DNA from: VXNE01 sp963664635
GTDB taxonomy: Bacteria; Pseudomonadota; Gammaproteobacteria; Pseudomonadales; Azotimanducaceae
Assembly: GCA_963664635.1 (NCBI GenBank)
Contig: OY761542.1
Span: 1,116,001-1,180,000 of the forward strand
Direction: 5' to 3'
DNA length: 64,000 bases
Below the pieces are notes generated by a model. The model made no database searches. It was not told where the DNA came from and saw nothing but the letters and a program-made list of their open reading frames with translations. Below are positions 36,487 to 45,092 of this stretch, in pieces. Position numbers and translations under genes: made by a program. Position 1 is the first letter of the stretch; the number at the start of each line of letters is the position of its first letter.

Positions 36487-36561
36487 CGTAGGGGACGGGC
36501 TCGTCCCGTCCCGTCTCGAACTCATGCCGGCTGCAGGCGGGGGCGACCACGAGGGTCGCGC
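36487..36561. repeat. REP-like family 2 element, copy C
   Basis: gggcgacc-acgag-ggtcgcgc is copy A/B with a changed loop and one mismatch in the right arm. A second inverted repeat (gggacgggctcgtccc) stands about 45 bases before it, similar to the block beside copies A and B. It fills most of the gap before the nitroreductase stop. Confidence 0.7.
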
Positions 36562-36582
36562 CGAACACCCGGCGAAGACAGC

Positions 36583-37275
36583 TCAGACGAACGTCGCGAG
36601 CTCCTCGAGCGTGTAGCGCTCCAGCACGGGTACGCTGGCGTCAGGCGCGGGATAGCCGGCCACGACGAGGAGGTAGGGCCGTTCGTGGCGTGGCCGCTCG
36701 AGCAGGGCGTTCAGGAAGCGCATCGGGCTCGGCGTGTGCGTCAACGTCGCAAGCCCGGCGCGGTGCAGCGCCGCGATCAGGAGCCCGGTGGCTATGCCCA
36801 CCGACTCCGAGGTGTAGTAATTCTTGAGCCGCGTCGGTCCTTCGCCACCAGTGTCCTCCACGAGGGTGAAGCGCTTGAGGAACACCGCGATCAACACGGG
36901 CGCGGTGGTGAGAAAGGGCTTGTTCGCGTCGGTGCCGAGCGGCGCGAGCGCCTCGAGCCACTCCTTCGAGGCGCGCCGGCCGTAGAACTCCCGCTCCTCC
37001 CGCTCGGCCGCCGCGCGGATCTCGGCCTTCTTCGCAGGATCGGTCACCACTACGAAATGCCACGGCTGGCGGTGGGCGCCGCTCGGTGCGCTGCCGGCCG
37101 TGAGCAGGGCCTGTTCGACGACCTCCGCCGGAACCGCCCGGTCGGAGAAGTCGCGGACGGTGCGGCGACGGCGCATGAGGTCGTAGAAGCGCGTTGCGCG
37201 TTGACACATTTCTTCGACCGGACGTTCATCGAATGCGAGACGGATGAAGCCGCCGGCGGGGGATGTAGTGGTCAC
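36583..37275 (-). CDS. nitroreductase-family flavoenzyme
   Basis: This 230-residue FMN enzyme has the family blocks RRRTVRDFSDRAVP, APSGAHRQPWHFVVVTDP, and ESVGIATGLLIAALHRAGLATLTHTPSPM. The combination of the PSGAHRQPWHF block and the C-terminal part resembles iodotyrosine-deiodinase-like members, so reductive dehalogenation of a halogenated phenol is one possibility. It begins two bases after the brnA stop and so probably belongs to the same transcript as the BrnTA module. A fragment of the gene lies at 31571-31646. Confidence 0.9.
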   Translation of the reverse strand: MTTTSPAGGFIRLAFDERPVEEMCQRATRFYDLMRRRRTVRDFSDRAVPAEVVEQALLTAGSAPSGAHRQPWHFVVVTDPAKKAEIRAAAEREEREFYGRRASKEWLEALAPLGTDANKPFLTTAPVLIAVFLKRFTLVEDTGGEGPTRLKNYYTSESVGIATGLLIAALHRAGLATLTHTPSPMRFLNALLERPRHERPYLLVVAGYPAPDASVPVLERYTLEELATFV

Positions 37276-37277
37276 GC

Positions 37278-37568
37278 TCAGACTCTTGTTCTGGCCTGCG
37301 AAGCGTGATGGCGCAGCACGCGATTGATCTCCGTCTGGTAGCCGCGACCTCCCGGACAGTTGGCGCGGAACCAGGCGATTACGTCGGCGTCCAGCCGCAA
37401 CGTGATCTGCTTTTTCACCGGTCGGTAGAGCAGGCCACGCCGGGCGTCGGACCAGTCCAGGATCTCTGGAATGTCGCTGGTGTCGATCTGGTCCTCGGGG
37501 AGCGCGGCGAGGGACTCGATCTCGGCCACCTGGCGATCAATGAGGGTCTTGGAAGGTCCCTTCTTCAT
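37278..37568 (-). CDS. brnA: BrnA antitoxin
   Basis: BrnA is the DNA-binding antitoxin of the BrnTA module. The 96-residue product has the typical sequence WSDARRGLLYRPVKKQITLR, then LDADVIAWFR and GYQTEINRVLR, which makes up the ribbon-helix-helix-like dimer. The ATG overlaps the brnT stop by ATGA. Toxin-first order is usual for this family. The longer open frame upstream is not coding. Confidence 0.92.
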   Translation of the reverse strand: MKKGPSKTLIDRQVAEIESLAALPEDQIDTSDIPEILDWSDARRGLLYRPVKKQITLRLDADVIAWFRANCPGGRGYQTEINRVLRHHASQARTRV

Positions 37569-37837
37569 ACGCTGTCCTCGTGTACGGTGGCCTTGCGGGC
37601 GCTGATGATGCGCCCGATTTCCGCATCGGCCGAACTCGCCGCCCGCGGCCAGGTATGCGCCACGACGATCACCACACCGCGGATGGCGCCGATGGTGTGC
37701 CAACGCTCTTCATCGGAGTCACGATCCGGCCGGTGCGCTGCGAGCGGATCCTCGAACACGAGCCGGGCTGTCTCAAACCCAAGTCCATGTTTGCGCCTGT
37801 TCGCGCGGTTCTTGGCATCAGTCCATGTCCAGCGCAC
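37565..37837 (-). CDS. brnT: BrnT toxin
   Basis: BrnT is a RelE-fold ribonuclease toxin. The 90-residue product shows WTDAKNRANRRKHGLGFETA, the DPLA block, ERWHTIGAIRGVVIVVAHTW and the C-terminal IGRIISARKAT block. All are diagnostic of the family. The start is a GTG with AGGGA upstream. It is expressed from a promoter overlapped by inverted repeats. Confidence 0.92.
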   Translation of the reverse strand: MRWTWTDAKNRANRRKHGLGFETARLVFEDPLAAHRPDRDSDEERWHTIGAIRGVVIVVAHTWPRAASSADAEIGRIISARKATVHEDSV

Positions 37838-37852
37838 GATGGCATCCCTGCC

Positions 37853-37899
37853 GCGTAGCTACACAAGGATACCTACGTTGGCGTAGCCCCGCCAGTCAA
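37853..37899 (-). promoter_or_regulatory. promoter/operator of brnTA
   Basis: On the minus strand a good -35 box TTGACT is followed after 18 bases by TAGGTA as a possible -10. The spacer and -10 are covered by inverted repeats: cgtag at 37854 and 37882 with ctacg at 37873, plus the 8-bp palindrome gtagctac. BrnA binding here would give the known autoregulation. Confidence 0.5.
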
Positions 37900-37957
37900 T
37901 ACGCGTGCCGTGCGTGCCGTGTCGTCTTCGTCCAGCCCACCGCCCGGCCGACATCCA

Positions 37958-38209
37958 TCGGAGACGCGGTTGGCGATCTCGCGCAGGGGCAGGCTTACGC
38001 AGTCTTCGTCCCGCGCACGGCCCAGCGGGGATTGGCCGGGATGTGATCGGCGATCTTCGCGACCTTGCCGTCGGGTGCCTCCGTGGGAACGGCGTAGCGG
38101 ACGAGCCTCATCGCGCCGCCTGCTGGGCCGTCAGCATGTCACCGGTGCGCAACCATTCCTTTGCCCGGGCATAGCCGAGGAGCTGCGGCCAGATCACGGC
38201 GCCGTCGCG
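37958..38209 (-). pseudogene. decayed 3' part of an enoyl-CoA hydratase gene
   Basis: Three frames on the minus strand carry consecutive pieces of one crotonase-family protein. The first is RDGAVIWPQLLGYARAKEWL then RTGDMLTAQQAAR. The second is LVRYAVPTEAPDGKVAKIAD then HIPANPRWAVR. The third is VSLPLREIANRVSD. The first piece ends in a stop at 38108, and the frame changes twice. The N-terminal half, with the oxyanion hole, is missing. This accounts for most of the 434-base gap between brnT and the D-aminoacylase gene; the remainder shows nothing else recognisable. Confidence 0.75.
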
Positions 38210-38271
38210 CTACGGCGGCCCGGACGACCGCGGGGGCCGCCGGTACGCCGGTACGCCTTTCGCCAAGCTGC

Positions 38272-40044
38272 CTATCCGCCGGCCGCGAGTCCCAGGGTCG
38301 TCTCCGCGATCTCCCGGTTGCGCAGCAGTTTTCCCGGCGTCGCGCCGGTGGCCTCTCCGTTCTCGAAGGTCACCTCGCCGTTGACGAGGATCCAGCGGTA
38401 GCCTTCGGCCTTCTGCACGCGGCGCCACTCACCCGCGGGATAGTCCTGTACCACCTCGTGGCCGCCTTCGGGCACGATCTTCAGGTTCTCGAGGTCGTAG
38501 ACCACGATGTCGGCCGGCGCCCCGGCGCGCAGGTATCCCCTGTCGAGGAACCCGGCCGCCTGGGCGGGCAGGTAGGACAGGTGGTAGTGCGCCTCCTCGA
38601 GCGACAGCGTCTGCGACTCCCGCACCAGCCAGATCAGGAGGTCCGTCGTGTAGCTGCCCGCGCTGAAGAACTTGGTGTGGGCGCCGCCGTCGGACACCCC
38701 GGCCATCATGTACGGGTCGGAGATCATCTCCGAGACCGCCTGCGGATCGGTCAGGCTGGGGCCCGCGGTGTCGGTTTTGAACAGCGGCTTGAGGTCGCCC
38801 GCCACCGCGATGTCGAGGATCGCGTCGACCACGTGCTTGCCCTCGGTCTCGGCGATCTCGCCGATCGTGCGGCCGACGTAGCCCGCCAGGTTGCCCGCGG
38901 CCTCCTTGACGGTGATGTTCTCGAGGGGGCCGCCGGTGCCGACCGTCATGAAGTTCGGGTAGTCGTCCTTCATGGCCTGCCGGATCGCCGGGTCCGACAG
39001 CTTCTCCAGCTTCTCCTCGTGGGTGCCCTGGGTCGCGTGGTTCCACGGCGGGCTGAAGTCGTAGAGGTTCCAGTCCTCAAAGGTGTATTCGAACCAGATA
39101 CGCCCCGTGGCGCCCTGGCCGTAGAGGCGCAGTCCGCGCGCATTGCAGTCGTGCAGCCACGCGATGGACTGCCTGTGCGCATCCGGATAGGCGTCCACGA
39201 CGGCGATTGCGTTGTGGAGCACCGGTCGCCCGGCGCGCTCCGCCAGCGTCTCGAGGAACTTGAGGTCCTTCGCGATGTCCTCGGGCTTCGCGGTGATCGG
39301 GTTGCCCGCCTGGGCCTGGGTGATCTGGATGAAGCCCTCGTCGCGTTCGTGGAGCACGTCGGCCAGGGCGAGCACGTCCTCGTCCGCCATGCAGTCCGTC
39401 GGCATCGGCGTGCCGTCGTGGTCGGCCTGCAGCGAGTTGGCGCCGAGGCGCTGCACCGAGAAGCCGCAGGCGCCGGCGTCCATGGCCTCGTGCAGCAGGC
39501 GCTGCATCTCGCGCCGCTCGGCCGGCGTGGCGGGCCGGCTCTTCGCGGCTTCGAGACCCATCACGTAGACCATCAGGGGCGAAACGGGCACGTAGCTCAC
39601 GCAGTTGACGCCTTTCGGGATGCGCTGCAGGTTGTCGAGCCACTCCGGGAAGGTCTCCCAGGCCCAGGGCATGCCCGCCTTCATGGTATTGAAGGGAATC
39701 TGCTCGGTGCGGGTCATCATGAGCAGCGCCCGGTCGCGGTCCCGGGGTTTCACCGGGGCGAACCCGAAGCCGCAGTTGCCGAGCACCAGCGAGGTCACGC
39801 CGTGCCAGCCGGAGACCGTGCAGTAAGGATCCCAGTGGATCTGGGCGTCGTAGTGGGTGTGCAGGTCGACGAACCCGGGGGCCACGATCAGGCCGCCGGC
39901 ATCGAGTTCCTTCGTGCCCTGCCCGGGCCCGATGCGGCCAATCTTCGCGACCCGGCCATCGTGGATGCCGACATCGGCGCGCAGCCTGGGGAGGCGGGTG
40001 CCGTCCACCACCGTGCCCCCGCGGATCACGAGATCGTAGGTCAT
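38272..40044 (-). CDS. N-acyl-D-amino-acid deacylase family amidohydrolase
   Basis: This 590-residue zinc amidohydrolase begins with the typical MTYDLVIRGGTVVDGTRLP and contains the metal block FVDLHTHYDAQIHWDP and the family motif VLGNCGFGFAP. Late blocks include GVSDGGAHTKFFS and GAPADIVVYDLENL. Family members release D-amino acids from N-acyl forms or act on related cyclic amides. The substrate is not deducible. It is monocistronic as far as can be seen. Confidence 0.9.
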   Translation of the reverse strand: MTYDLVIRGGTVVDGTRLPRLRADVGIHDGRVAKIGRIGPGQGTKELDAGGLIVAPGFVDLHTHYDAQIHWDPYCTVSGWHGVTSLVLGNCGFGFAPVKPRDRDRALLMMTRTEQIPFNTMKAGMPWAWETFPEWLDNLQRIPKGVNCVSYVPVSPLMVYVMGLEAAKSRPATPAERREMQRLLHEAMDAGACGFSVQRLGANSLQADHDGTPMPTDCMADEDVLALADVLHERDEGFIQITQAQAGNPITAKPEDIAKDLKFLETLAERAGRPVLHNAIAVVDAYPDAHRQSIAWLHDCNARGLRLYGQGATGRIWFEYTFEDWNLYDFSPPWNHATQGTHEEKLEKLSDPAIRQAMKDDYPNFMTVGTGGPLENITVKEAAGNLAGYVGRTIGEIAETEGKHVVDAILDIAVAGDLKPLFKTDTAGPSLTDPQAVSEMISDPYMMAGVSDGGAHTKFFSAGSYTTDLLIWLVRESQTLSLEEAHYHLSYLPAQAAGFLDRGYLRAGAPADIVVYDLENLKIVPEGGHEVVQDYPAGEWRRVQKAEGYRWILVNGEVTFENGEATGATPGKLLRNREIAETTLGLAAGG

Positions 40045-40298
40045 TGCGTCGGTCCTCGTCGTGCCCCGGGAAGTCTGGATACTGCGCCCCGCAAAAGCTG
40101 GGTGTCAACGCAAGTCGCGCCGTGTCAAAGTCGCGCCGCGGCAGCGACGTGCATACCGCCGTCGTGCTTGTCCCGCCGGGCGTCAAGATTCGAACGAATC
40201 GCTATGCGAAGCGATCCTGGTCCACGCGGCGCCCAGTCCGCGGAACGTCCGGTTTCAGTGGTGGCGGGGGAGGGAGCGGGCTGCCGCAAGATGAACGA

Positions 40299-42338
40299 TC
40301 AGAAATGCAGCACGAACCGCGCCCGCAGCGTGCGCGGCTCGAGCGGATGGAAGTGCGTGTCGAGGATGCCGTCCGGGGGCTCTCCCGGGAGCCTGGACTC
40401 GTAGTAGTAGGCGATGTCGTCGTCGCGCGAGTCGAGGAGGTTGAACAGGTCGAGCCCGAACTCGGCGCGGCGGTAGTGCCAGGCGATCCCGGCGTGGACC
40501 AGCCAGGATGCGTCGGACCGCACGGATGCGGCTTCGATGAGGGGGGCTTCGCCGAGGTAACGCGCGTTCAGGCTGACGTGGATGCCGCGCCCGAGCAGCG
40601 CGTTCGCGCCGGCGCTGAACGTGCGTTCCACGGCTCCGGGGACCTTCCCGCCACCCTCGAGTCTCGCGTCGCTCGCGGTGTACGCGGCAATGAGCGTCAG
40701 CCGGTCGCGCGGCTGCCAGAATGCGGCGAGCTCGAGGCCCCGCCGTGCAGAGGCGCCGCTCGGTTCGGTCACGCCCGCGTCGCCGACGTACACCAGCTCG
40801 GAATCGAGTTCCAGCCAGAACCCGATGAGCGTCGCGTTGAACGAAGGGTCTGGCTCGACACGCAGCCCGGCCTCCGCACCCTCGGAGGGGACGAGCACGT
40901 CCACCGGGCCGCGACTGCCCCGGACGCGCACGTCATTGGAGTGGAAGCCCCGCCCCCAGCTCGCGTAGGCCTCGAGCCCGTCGCGCAACCGGTAGGCCAG
41001 GCTCAACTTCGGACTCCCCAGGCCGTCGTCGCCGGCCGTGTCGTCCTGGCGCCGCATGGCGGAGACGTCCCAGTCGTGGTAGTCGGCCCGCAGGCCGACA
41101 ACCGCCCGGAGCCGTTCGGCCAACTGCATTTCGATCTCGCCGTAGGCGCCGAGGGACGCCTGACCCACCCGATCCCGTCGACGCACGTGGGTCCGAACCC
41201 TTGCGCTCGTGCCGTACAGGCCGACCTCGTCGATATCGTCCACGCGCGCCTCCGCGCCCCAGCGGATGGAGACGGGGAACTCGCCCAGCCAGCCGCTGGT
41301 GTCCCCGTGCAGCCACAGCCCGCGAACTGAGCGGTCGTCCCGTTGCTCGAATTCGTCGCCGCGCACGGGGTCGTCGAGCAGGTAGGTGAGGTTGGAGTAG
41401 AGCGTGAAGTCGTAGTCGAGCCAGTACGCGCCGACGCCCCAACGGTCCGCGTCCAACCGCGCGGTGAAGCCGAGGCGGCGCGTGTCCCCCCCGAGATCCG
41501 GGTCGACGAAGCCGGTTCGCCGCAGCAGACCCGCGCGCACGGCGCGCCGCGGGATCTGGTCCGTGGCGTCCCACTGTCCGTCGTAGCCGTGCAGCGCCAG
41601 GCGCGCCTCGGTCGGGCCAAGCTCGAAACCGTAACCCAGGTAGAACTTGAGCTGCTCCAGGTTCTCGTCCAGCCGCCAGGGACCGTCGTAGCGGGTGGCG
41701 TCGACGGCGCCGGTGAAGCCTCCCGCGCCGATGTCGAAGCTGCCGGCCGCCATGCCGCGGGCGTAGCCATGCTCGCCCAGCGTTGCCTGGAGCAGCGTCT
41801 CCGGGAGGTGTTCGGAATAGGCGAAGTCCACGCTCCCGGCGGACGAGAAGTCGCCCTTCTCTGCGTGATAGACGCCCTTGCGGTAGACGGCGGTCTCGAC
41901 GAGTTCCGGAATGATGAAGTTGAGGTCGAGGTATCCCTGTCCGTGTCCGTGGGAGCGCATGTTCACGGGCACGCCGTCGAGATGCGCGGAGAAGTCCGTG
42001 CCGTGGTCGAGGTTGAAGCCGCGCAGGTAGTACTGGTTGGCCTTGCCGGTGCCGGAGTGCTGGGTGGCCACCATGCCCGGGACCGCTTCCACGAGCTCCC
42101 CGACCCGCAGCAGGGGCGGCAGGTGATAGTCCGCGTAACCGACCATGCCTTCGGAGGCCGTGGCGGCGGCGCCGATATGGTGCTGCGCCCGGCCGTAGAC
42201 GATGATCTCCTCGTCGATGTGCAGGTGCTCGTGGTCGTGCTCGGAGTCGCCGGACGCGGCGTGCAACGCGCACAGGGCGGCGAGTGCGGCGGCGAGGGCG
42301 CTGCGACCGCCGCACGCCGGCGTGGTTGTGGAGGGCAT
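40299..42338 (-). CDS. TonB-dependent receptor with histidine-rich N-terminus
   Basis: This 679-residue receptor has a signal peptide and then EHDHEHLH (four His between residues 34 and 40), a TonB-box-like segment EEIIVYGRA (44-51) and a plug with QYYLRGFNLDHGTDFSAHLDG. The beta-barrel ends with a terminal Phe (RARFVLHF). Histidine clusters just after the signal are a feature of some zinc or copper receptors, so metal uptake is a reasonable guess. The frame is open for 129 codons upstream without support; the ATG at 42338 fits the signal peptide. Confidence 0.9.
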   Translation of the reverse strand: MPSTTTPACGGRSALAAALAALCALHAASGDSEHDHEHLHIDEEIIVYGRAQHHIGAAATASEGMVGYADYHLPPLLRVGELVEAVPGMVATQHSGTGKANQYYLRGFNLDHGTDFSAHLDGVPVNMRSHGHGQGYLDLNFIIPELVETAVYRKGVYHAEKGDFSSAGSVDFAYSEHLPETLLQATLGEHGYARGMAAGSFDIGAGGFTGAVDATRYDGPWRLDENLEQLKFYLGYGFELGPTEARLALHGYDGQWDATDQIPRRAVRAGLLRRTGFVDPDLGGDTRRLGFTARLDADRWGVGAYWLDYDFTLYSNLTYLLDDPVRGDEFEQRDDRSVRGLWLHGDTSGWLGEFPVSIRWGAEARVDDIDEVGLYGTSARVRTHVRRRDRVGQASLGAYGEIEMQLAERLRAVVGLRADYHDWDVSAMRRQDDTAGDDGLGSPKLSLAYRLRDGLEAYASWGRGFHSNDVRVRGSRGPVDVLVPSEGAEAGLRVEPDPSFNATLIGFWLELDSELVYVGDAGVTEPSGASARRGLELAAFWQPRDRLTLIAAYTASDARLEGGGKVPGAVERTFSAGANALLGRGIHVSLNARYLGEAPLIEAASVRSDASWLVHAGIAWHYRRAEFGLDLFNLLDSRDDDIAYYYESRLPGEPPDGILDTHFHPLEPRTLRARFVLHF

Positions 42339-42532
42339 CGAGCAGGGGCTCCCGAGGCTGGCGGGACGAAACCTAGCGGGGGCGGCCGCCGCGGTCAAAT
42401 CCTCCGCGCTCTTGCCGAGCGGGACGGCATTCCTGCGGGAGACGGCCGGTTCTCGCTCCGTCAGCCCCGAGGCCGGGCTGGTAGAATTGGGCGGCACGCT
42501 TGAGTTCTTGCCGAAAACGAGGCGCCTGGAAC

Positions 42533-42784
42533 ATGCCCGTGCATCGTGCCCCGCCCGCCGACCGTGCCTATTTCCGCCGCGTGGCCGCCGCCAATGCACG
42601 GCTCGACCGAGATCGGCCGCCGGGCTCCCTCGACGAGATGTTCGAGCGTCTCGAACGGATGGAGCAGCGTCTCGGCGCGCTCGGACAAGCTGGAGCGGCG
42701 GGCTCCGACGACGGCGATCTCGCATCGCACCTGGCCTACATTGAACGGCTCCGAAGCATCGATCCCGCGTACGGCCCTCGGTGA
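42533..42784 (+). CDS. 83-aa protein preceding an AbiEii-like gene
   Basis: I do not recognise this small basic protein. It contains a predicted coiled-coil helix (SLDEMFERLERMEQRLGALG) and a C-terminal segment rich in Ser and Asp (AAGSDDGDLASHLAYIERLR). Its reading frame ends inside the next gene, so the two are translationally coupled. By position it would be the antitoxin or partner of the nucleotidyltransferase, but it does not look like the winged-helix AbiEi. A TAGAAT box lies about 50 bases upstream. Confidence 0.5.
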   Translation: MPVHRAPPADRAYFRRVAAANARLDRDRPPGSLDEMFERLERMEQRLGALGQAGAAGSDDGDLASHLAYIERLRSIDPAYGPR

Positions 42785-43277
42785 GCTGGCGCGGCTGCTC
42801 GATGGGCGGTCCATCCGCTGGGCGCTAATCGGCGGTCTGGCCGCGAATCGCTATCGCCGAACGCCCAGGCACACCTTCGACGTGGACGTCCTGTTGGCGA
42901 GCGTCGGTTGGGACCTGCGGGAGCTGGAGGGGGCGATGCGGTCGGCCGGCTGGTCGGTGCGCCGTGCGGACGCCGAAGCGACGCTGTTGCGGGCGAACCA
43001 CCCGCGGCTCGGTGCCGTGGATCTCCTGATCGCTGGCACGGAATACCAGCGGCAGGCCCTGGCGAGGGCACGCGTGGAGCGCGTCACCGGGGTCGGTGAC
43101 ACACCGGTGCTGACGGTCGAGGACGTGATCGTCCACAAGCTGATAGCCGGGCGACACCAGGATCTTGCCGATGTCGAGGCCATCCTGGAGGGCGGCGTGT
43201 CGATCGATGCGTCCTACGTGGAGCGGTGGGCCGGGTTCTGGGACGTGCTGGACGGGTGGCGGACGTTGACGGGCTGA
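42741..43277 (+). CDS. nucleotidyltransferase, AbiEii-toxin-like
   Basis: The product has a nucleotidyltransferase core: IRWALIGGLAANRYRRTPRH followed by TFDVDVLL, which contains the metal-binding DxD, and the late block LTVEDVIVHKLIAGRHQDL typical of AbiEii/AbiGii-type proteins. These proteins inhibit growth by nucleotidylating tRNA or similar targets. The start is unclear. A TTG at 42741 gives 178 residues and overlaps the upstream gene; the frame is also open from a GTG at 42546. The second active-site acidic residue would be in AVDLLIAG. Confidence 0.7.
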   Translation: MNGSEASIPRTALGELARLLDGRSIRWALIGGLAANRYRRTPRHTFDVDVLLASVGWDLRELEGAMRSAGWSVRRADAEATLLRANHPRLGAVDLLIAGTEYQRQALARARVERVTGVGDTPVLTVEDVIVHKLIAGRHQDLADVEAILEGGVSIDASYVERWAGFWDVLDGWRTLTG

Positions 43278-43392
43278 TCCCTGGGCCGTGGCTCGGCTTC
43301 CTCCGCCGGATGACGCTGACGGCCCGCTCCGGTAATCTCGATCCGCCGCGGGCACGTGGGACCCTGGACAGCCCGACGGAGGAGCAAGACGC

Positions 43393-44240
43393 ATGGAAAT
43401 CCTGAGTCCGGAACAACGCAGGCAGTGGCAGGTGGACGGCTACCTGCACCTCGAACAGGTGTTCGAGCCCGAGGAGGTCGGTTTCTACTGCGACCAGATG
43501 GACCGCTTCCGGAAGCTGCCGGGGTACGAGCCGGACCGCCGCCCGGAGCTACCCATCGGGCACTACAGTTGGATGGACCACACGCCGGACCTGGACCCCG
43601 ACGGCTTCATGGACCGCCGCGAGCTGCTGACCTATCACCAGGCATTCGTCGACCTCGTCGACCGCGCGCCGGTGTTCGACTACATCGTCGACATCATGGG
43701 TCCGCACATCCTGCTCAGCATGACCCAGGCGATCGTGCGTCATTCCGGCGAGGACTCGCACTGCTACACGCACACGGATGGCGGCGAGTCGCTGCGGCTG
43801 TTTCGCGTGAGCGAGTCGAGCCCGCCGATCGCCATGAAGGCGATGTACCTCCTGACCGACGTGACCGAGCCCGACAGCGGCAACCTGACGGTGTTCCCGG
43901 GCAGCCACATGCGGCCGATCCCGGTCCCTGGCGAGCGCACGATCACGCCGTACTCGCCGGGGCCGCGCAGCTCATGGGCAGGGCCGGCGACGTCTACCTG
44001 TTCCCGCACGCGCTTTGGCACGGACCAAGCCGGAACCTGTCGGGGCGCAGCCGCCGCTGCCTGCTCTACAACTACTGCCAGCTCTGGGTGCGGTGCTACG
44101 ACTACCACACCGTTCCGGACGTGGCCCAACGGTGCACGCCGCGACAACGGCGCCTGCTCGGCGACCTCGGCTACGACTTCATGCCGGGGTCGTACTTCTA
44201 CGTGCCGAAGGACCAGGAGGACGTGATCGCGGCGGGGTGA
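43393..44240 (+). pseudogene. phytanoyl-CoA dioxygenase family gene with a one-base frameshift
   Basis: The first frame encodes MEILSPEQRRQWQVDGYLHL through the Fe(II) ligands H-x-D in CYTHTDGG to GERTITPYSPG. The C-terminal part continues in another frame as AAQLMGRAGDVYLFPHALWH, which carries the distal His, then GPSRNLSGRSRR with the 2-oxoglutarate-binding Arg, and ends YFYVPKDQEDVIAAG. One missing G in the run at 43959-43962 explains the shift. Restored, it is a normal 2-oxoglutarate dioxygenase of about 282 residues. It may be a real pseudogene or a homopolymer error. Confidence 0.85.
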
Positions 44241-44291
44241 GGGCGCCGCCATCGCGCGCGGATTCGACGCCGGACGGCACGGGCCGGCCCC

Positions 44292-44990
44292 TTACCAGCC
44301 GACGCCTACCGGCACGCCCGAGATCCAGACGTGCCCCCACCAGAGGCCGACGAACGCCACCGCGGTCACGACGGGCGCCAGCCAGCCCAGCTCCGCGAGC
44401 CTGAGCGACTGACGCCCCTGGGCGATCGCGGCGAACGGCAGCGCGGAGGTCGCCGCGCGGAACTCGGCCCAGCGCGGTCCGAAAGTGTCCTGCTTGCGGC
44501 GGTCGATGAGCGGCATGCCCAAGCCCGACACGACCGCGAATGATCCGAAGAACAGCAGCGACGGCAGGTCGCCGTTCGCGAGCAGGTGGCTGAGCGACCA
44601 GATCAGGATGCCGCTCTGCACCGGGTGGCGGGTGATGCGCATCACGCCCGTCACCGGCACTTCCTCTCCTTCGTCGAGCACGACGCCGACGGTGCTCGGA
44701 TTGCGGGCAAGCACCCCTCCGATGACCAGCACGAGCGCGACGGGCATGAGCACCAGCGGTACCCAGCGCAGCCAGTCGGCGGTGGGCCAGAGGAGCATGC
44801 TGGGCGTCGCGGCGTTGTAGGCGCGGATCAGCAGGACCAGCACGACGATCGACGCGACGGAATAGAGCCCGATGTAAGCCCTCTCGCCCATCGCGCCGAC
44901 CAGGCGTTCGCGCAGGCCGGTGCTCGTTACGCCCAGGTGCTGCGCCGCGAACAGCGCGGCCCAGAGGGCCAGCCAGGACAGCTCGGTCAT
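44292..44990 (-). CDS. NnrU-type integral membrane protein
   Basis: This 232-residue protein has six or so hydrophobic segments and the NnrU/isoprenylcysteine-methyltransferase-like block VTGVMRITRHPVQSGILIWS, followed by LSHLLANGD and PLIDRRKQDTFGPRWAEF. NnrU was named for a role near nitrite and nitric oxide reductases, but no denitrification gene is present here and the biochemical activity is unknown. The gene is monocistronic. Confidence 0.85.
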   Translation of the reverse strand: MTELSWLALWAALFAAQHLGVTSTGLRERLVGAMGERAYIGLYSVASIVVLVLLIRAYNAATPSMLLWPTADWLRWVPLVLMPVALVLVIGGVLARNPSTVGVVLDEGEEVPVTGVMRITRHPVQSGILIWSLSHLLANGDLPSLLFFGSFAVVSGLGMPLIDRRKQDTFGPRWAEFRAATSALPFAAIAQGRQSLRLAELGWLAPVVTAVAFVGLWWGHVWISGVPVGVGW

Positions 44991-45092
44991 GTCGGTTTCC
45001 CCTCCCGACTCGGACCATTGATTCTATGCCGTGACCGCATGGTGGTGGGCGAGCGGAGTTCGCCCCGGCGGTTCCCCTGCCGTACGGTCGCG

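Noticed and set aside
44292..44990. Denitrification gene nnrU in the strict sense
   Set aside because: No nir or nor gene lies nearby; only the membrane family is supported.
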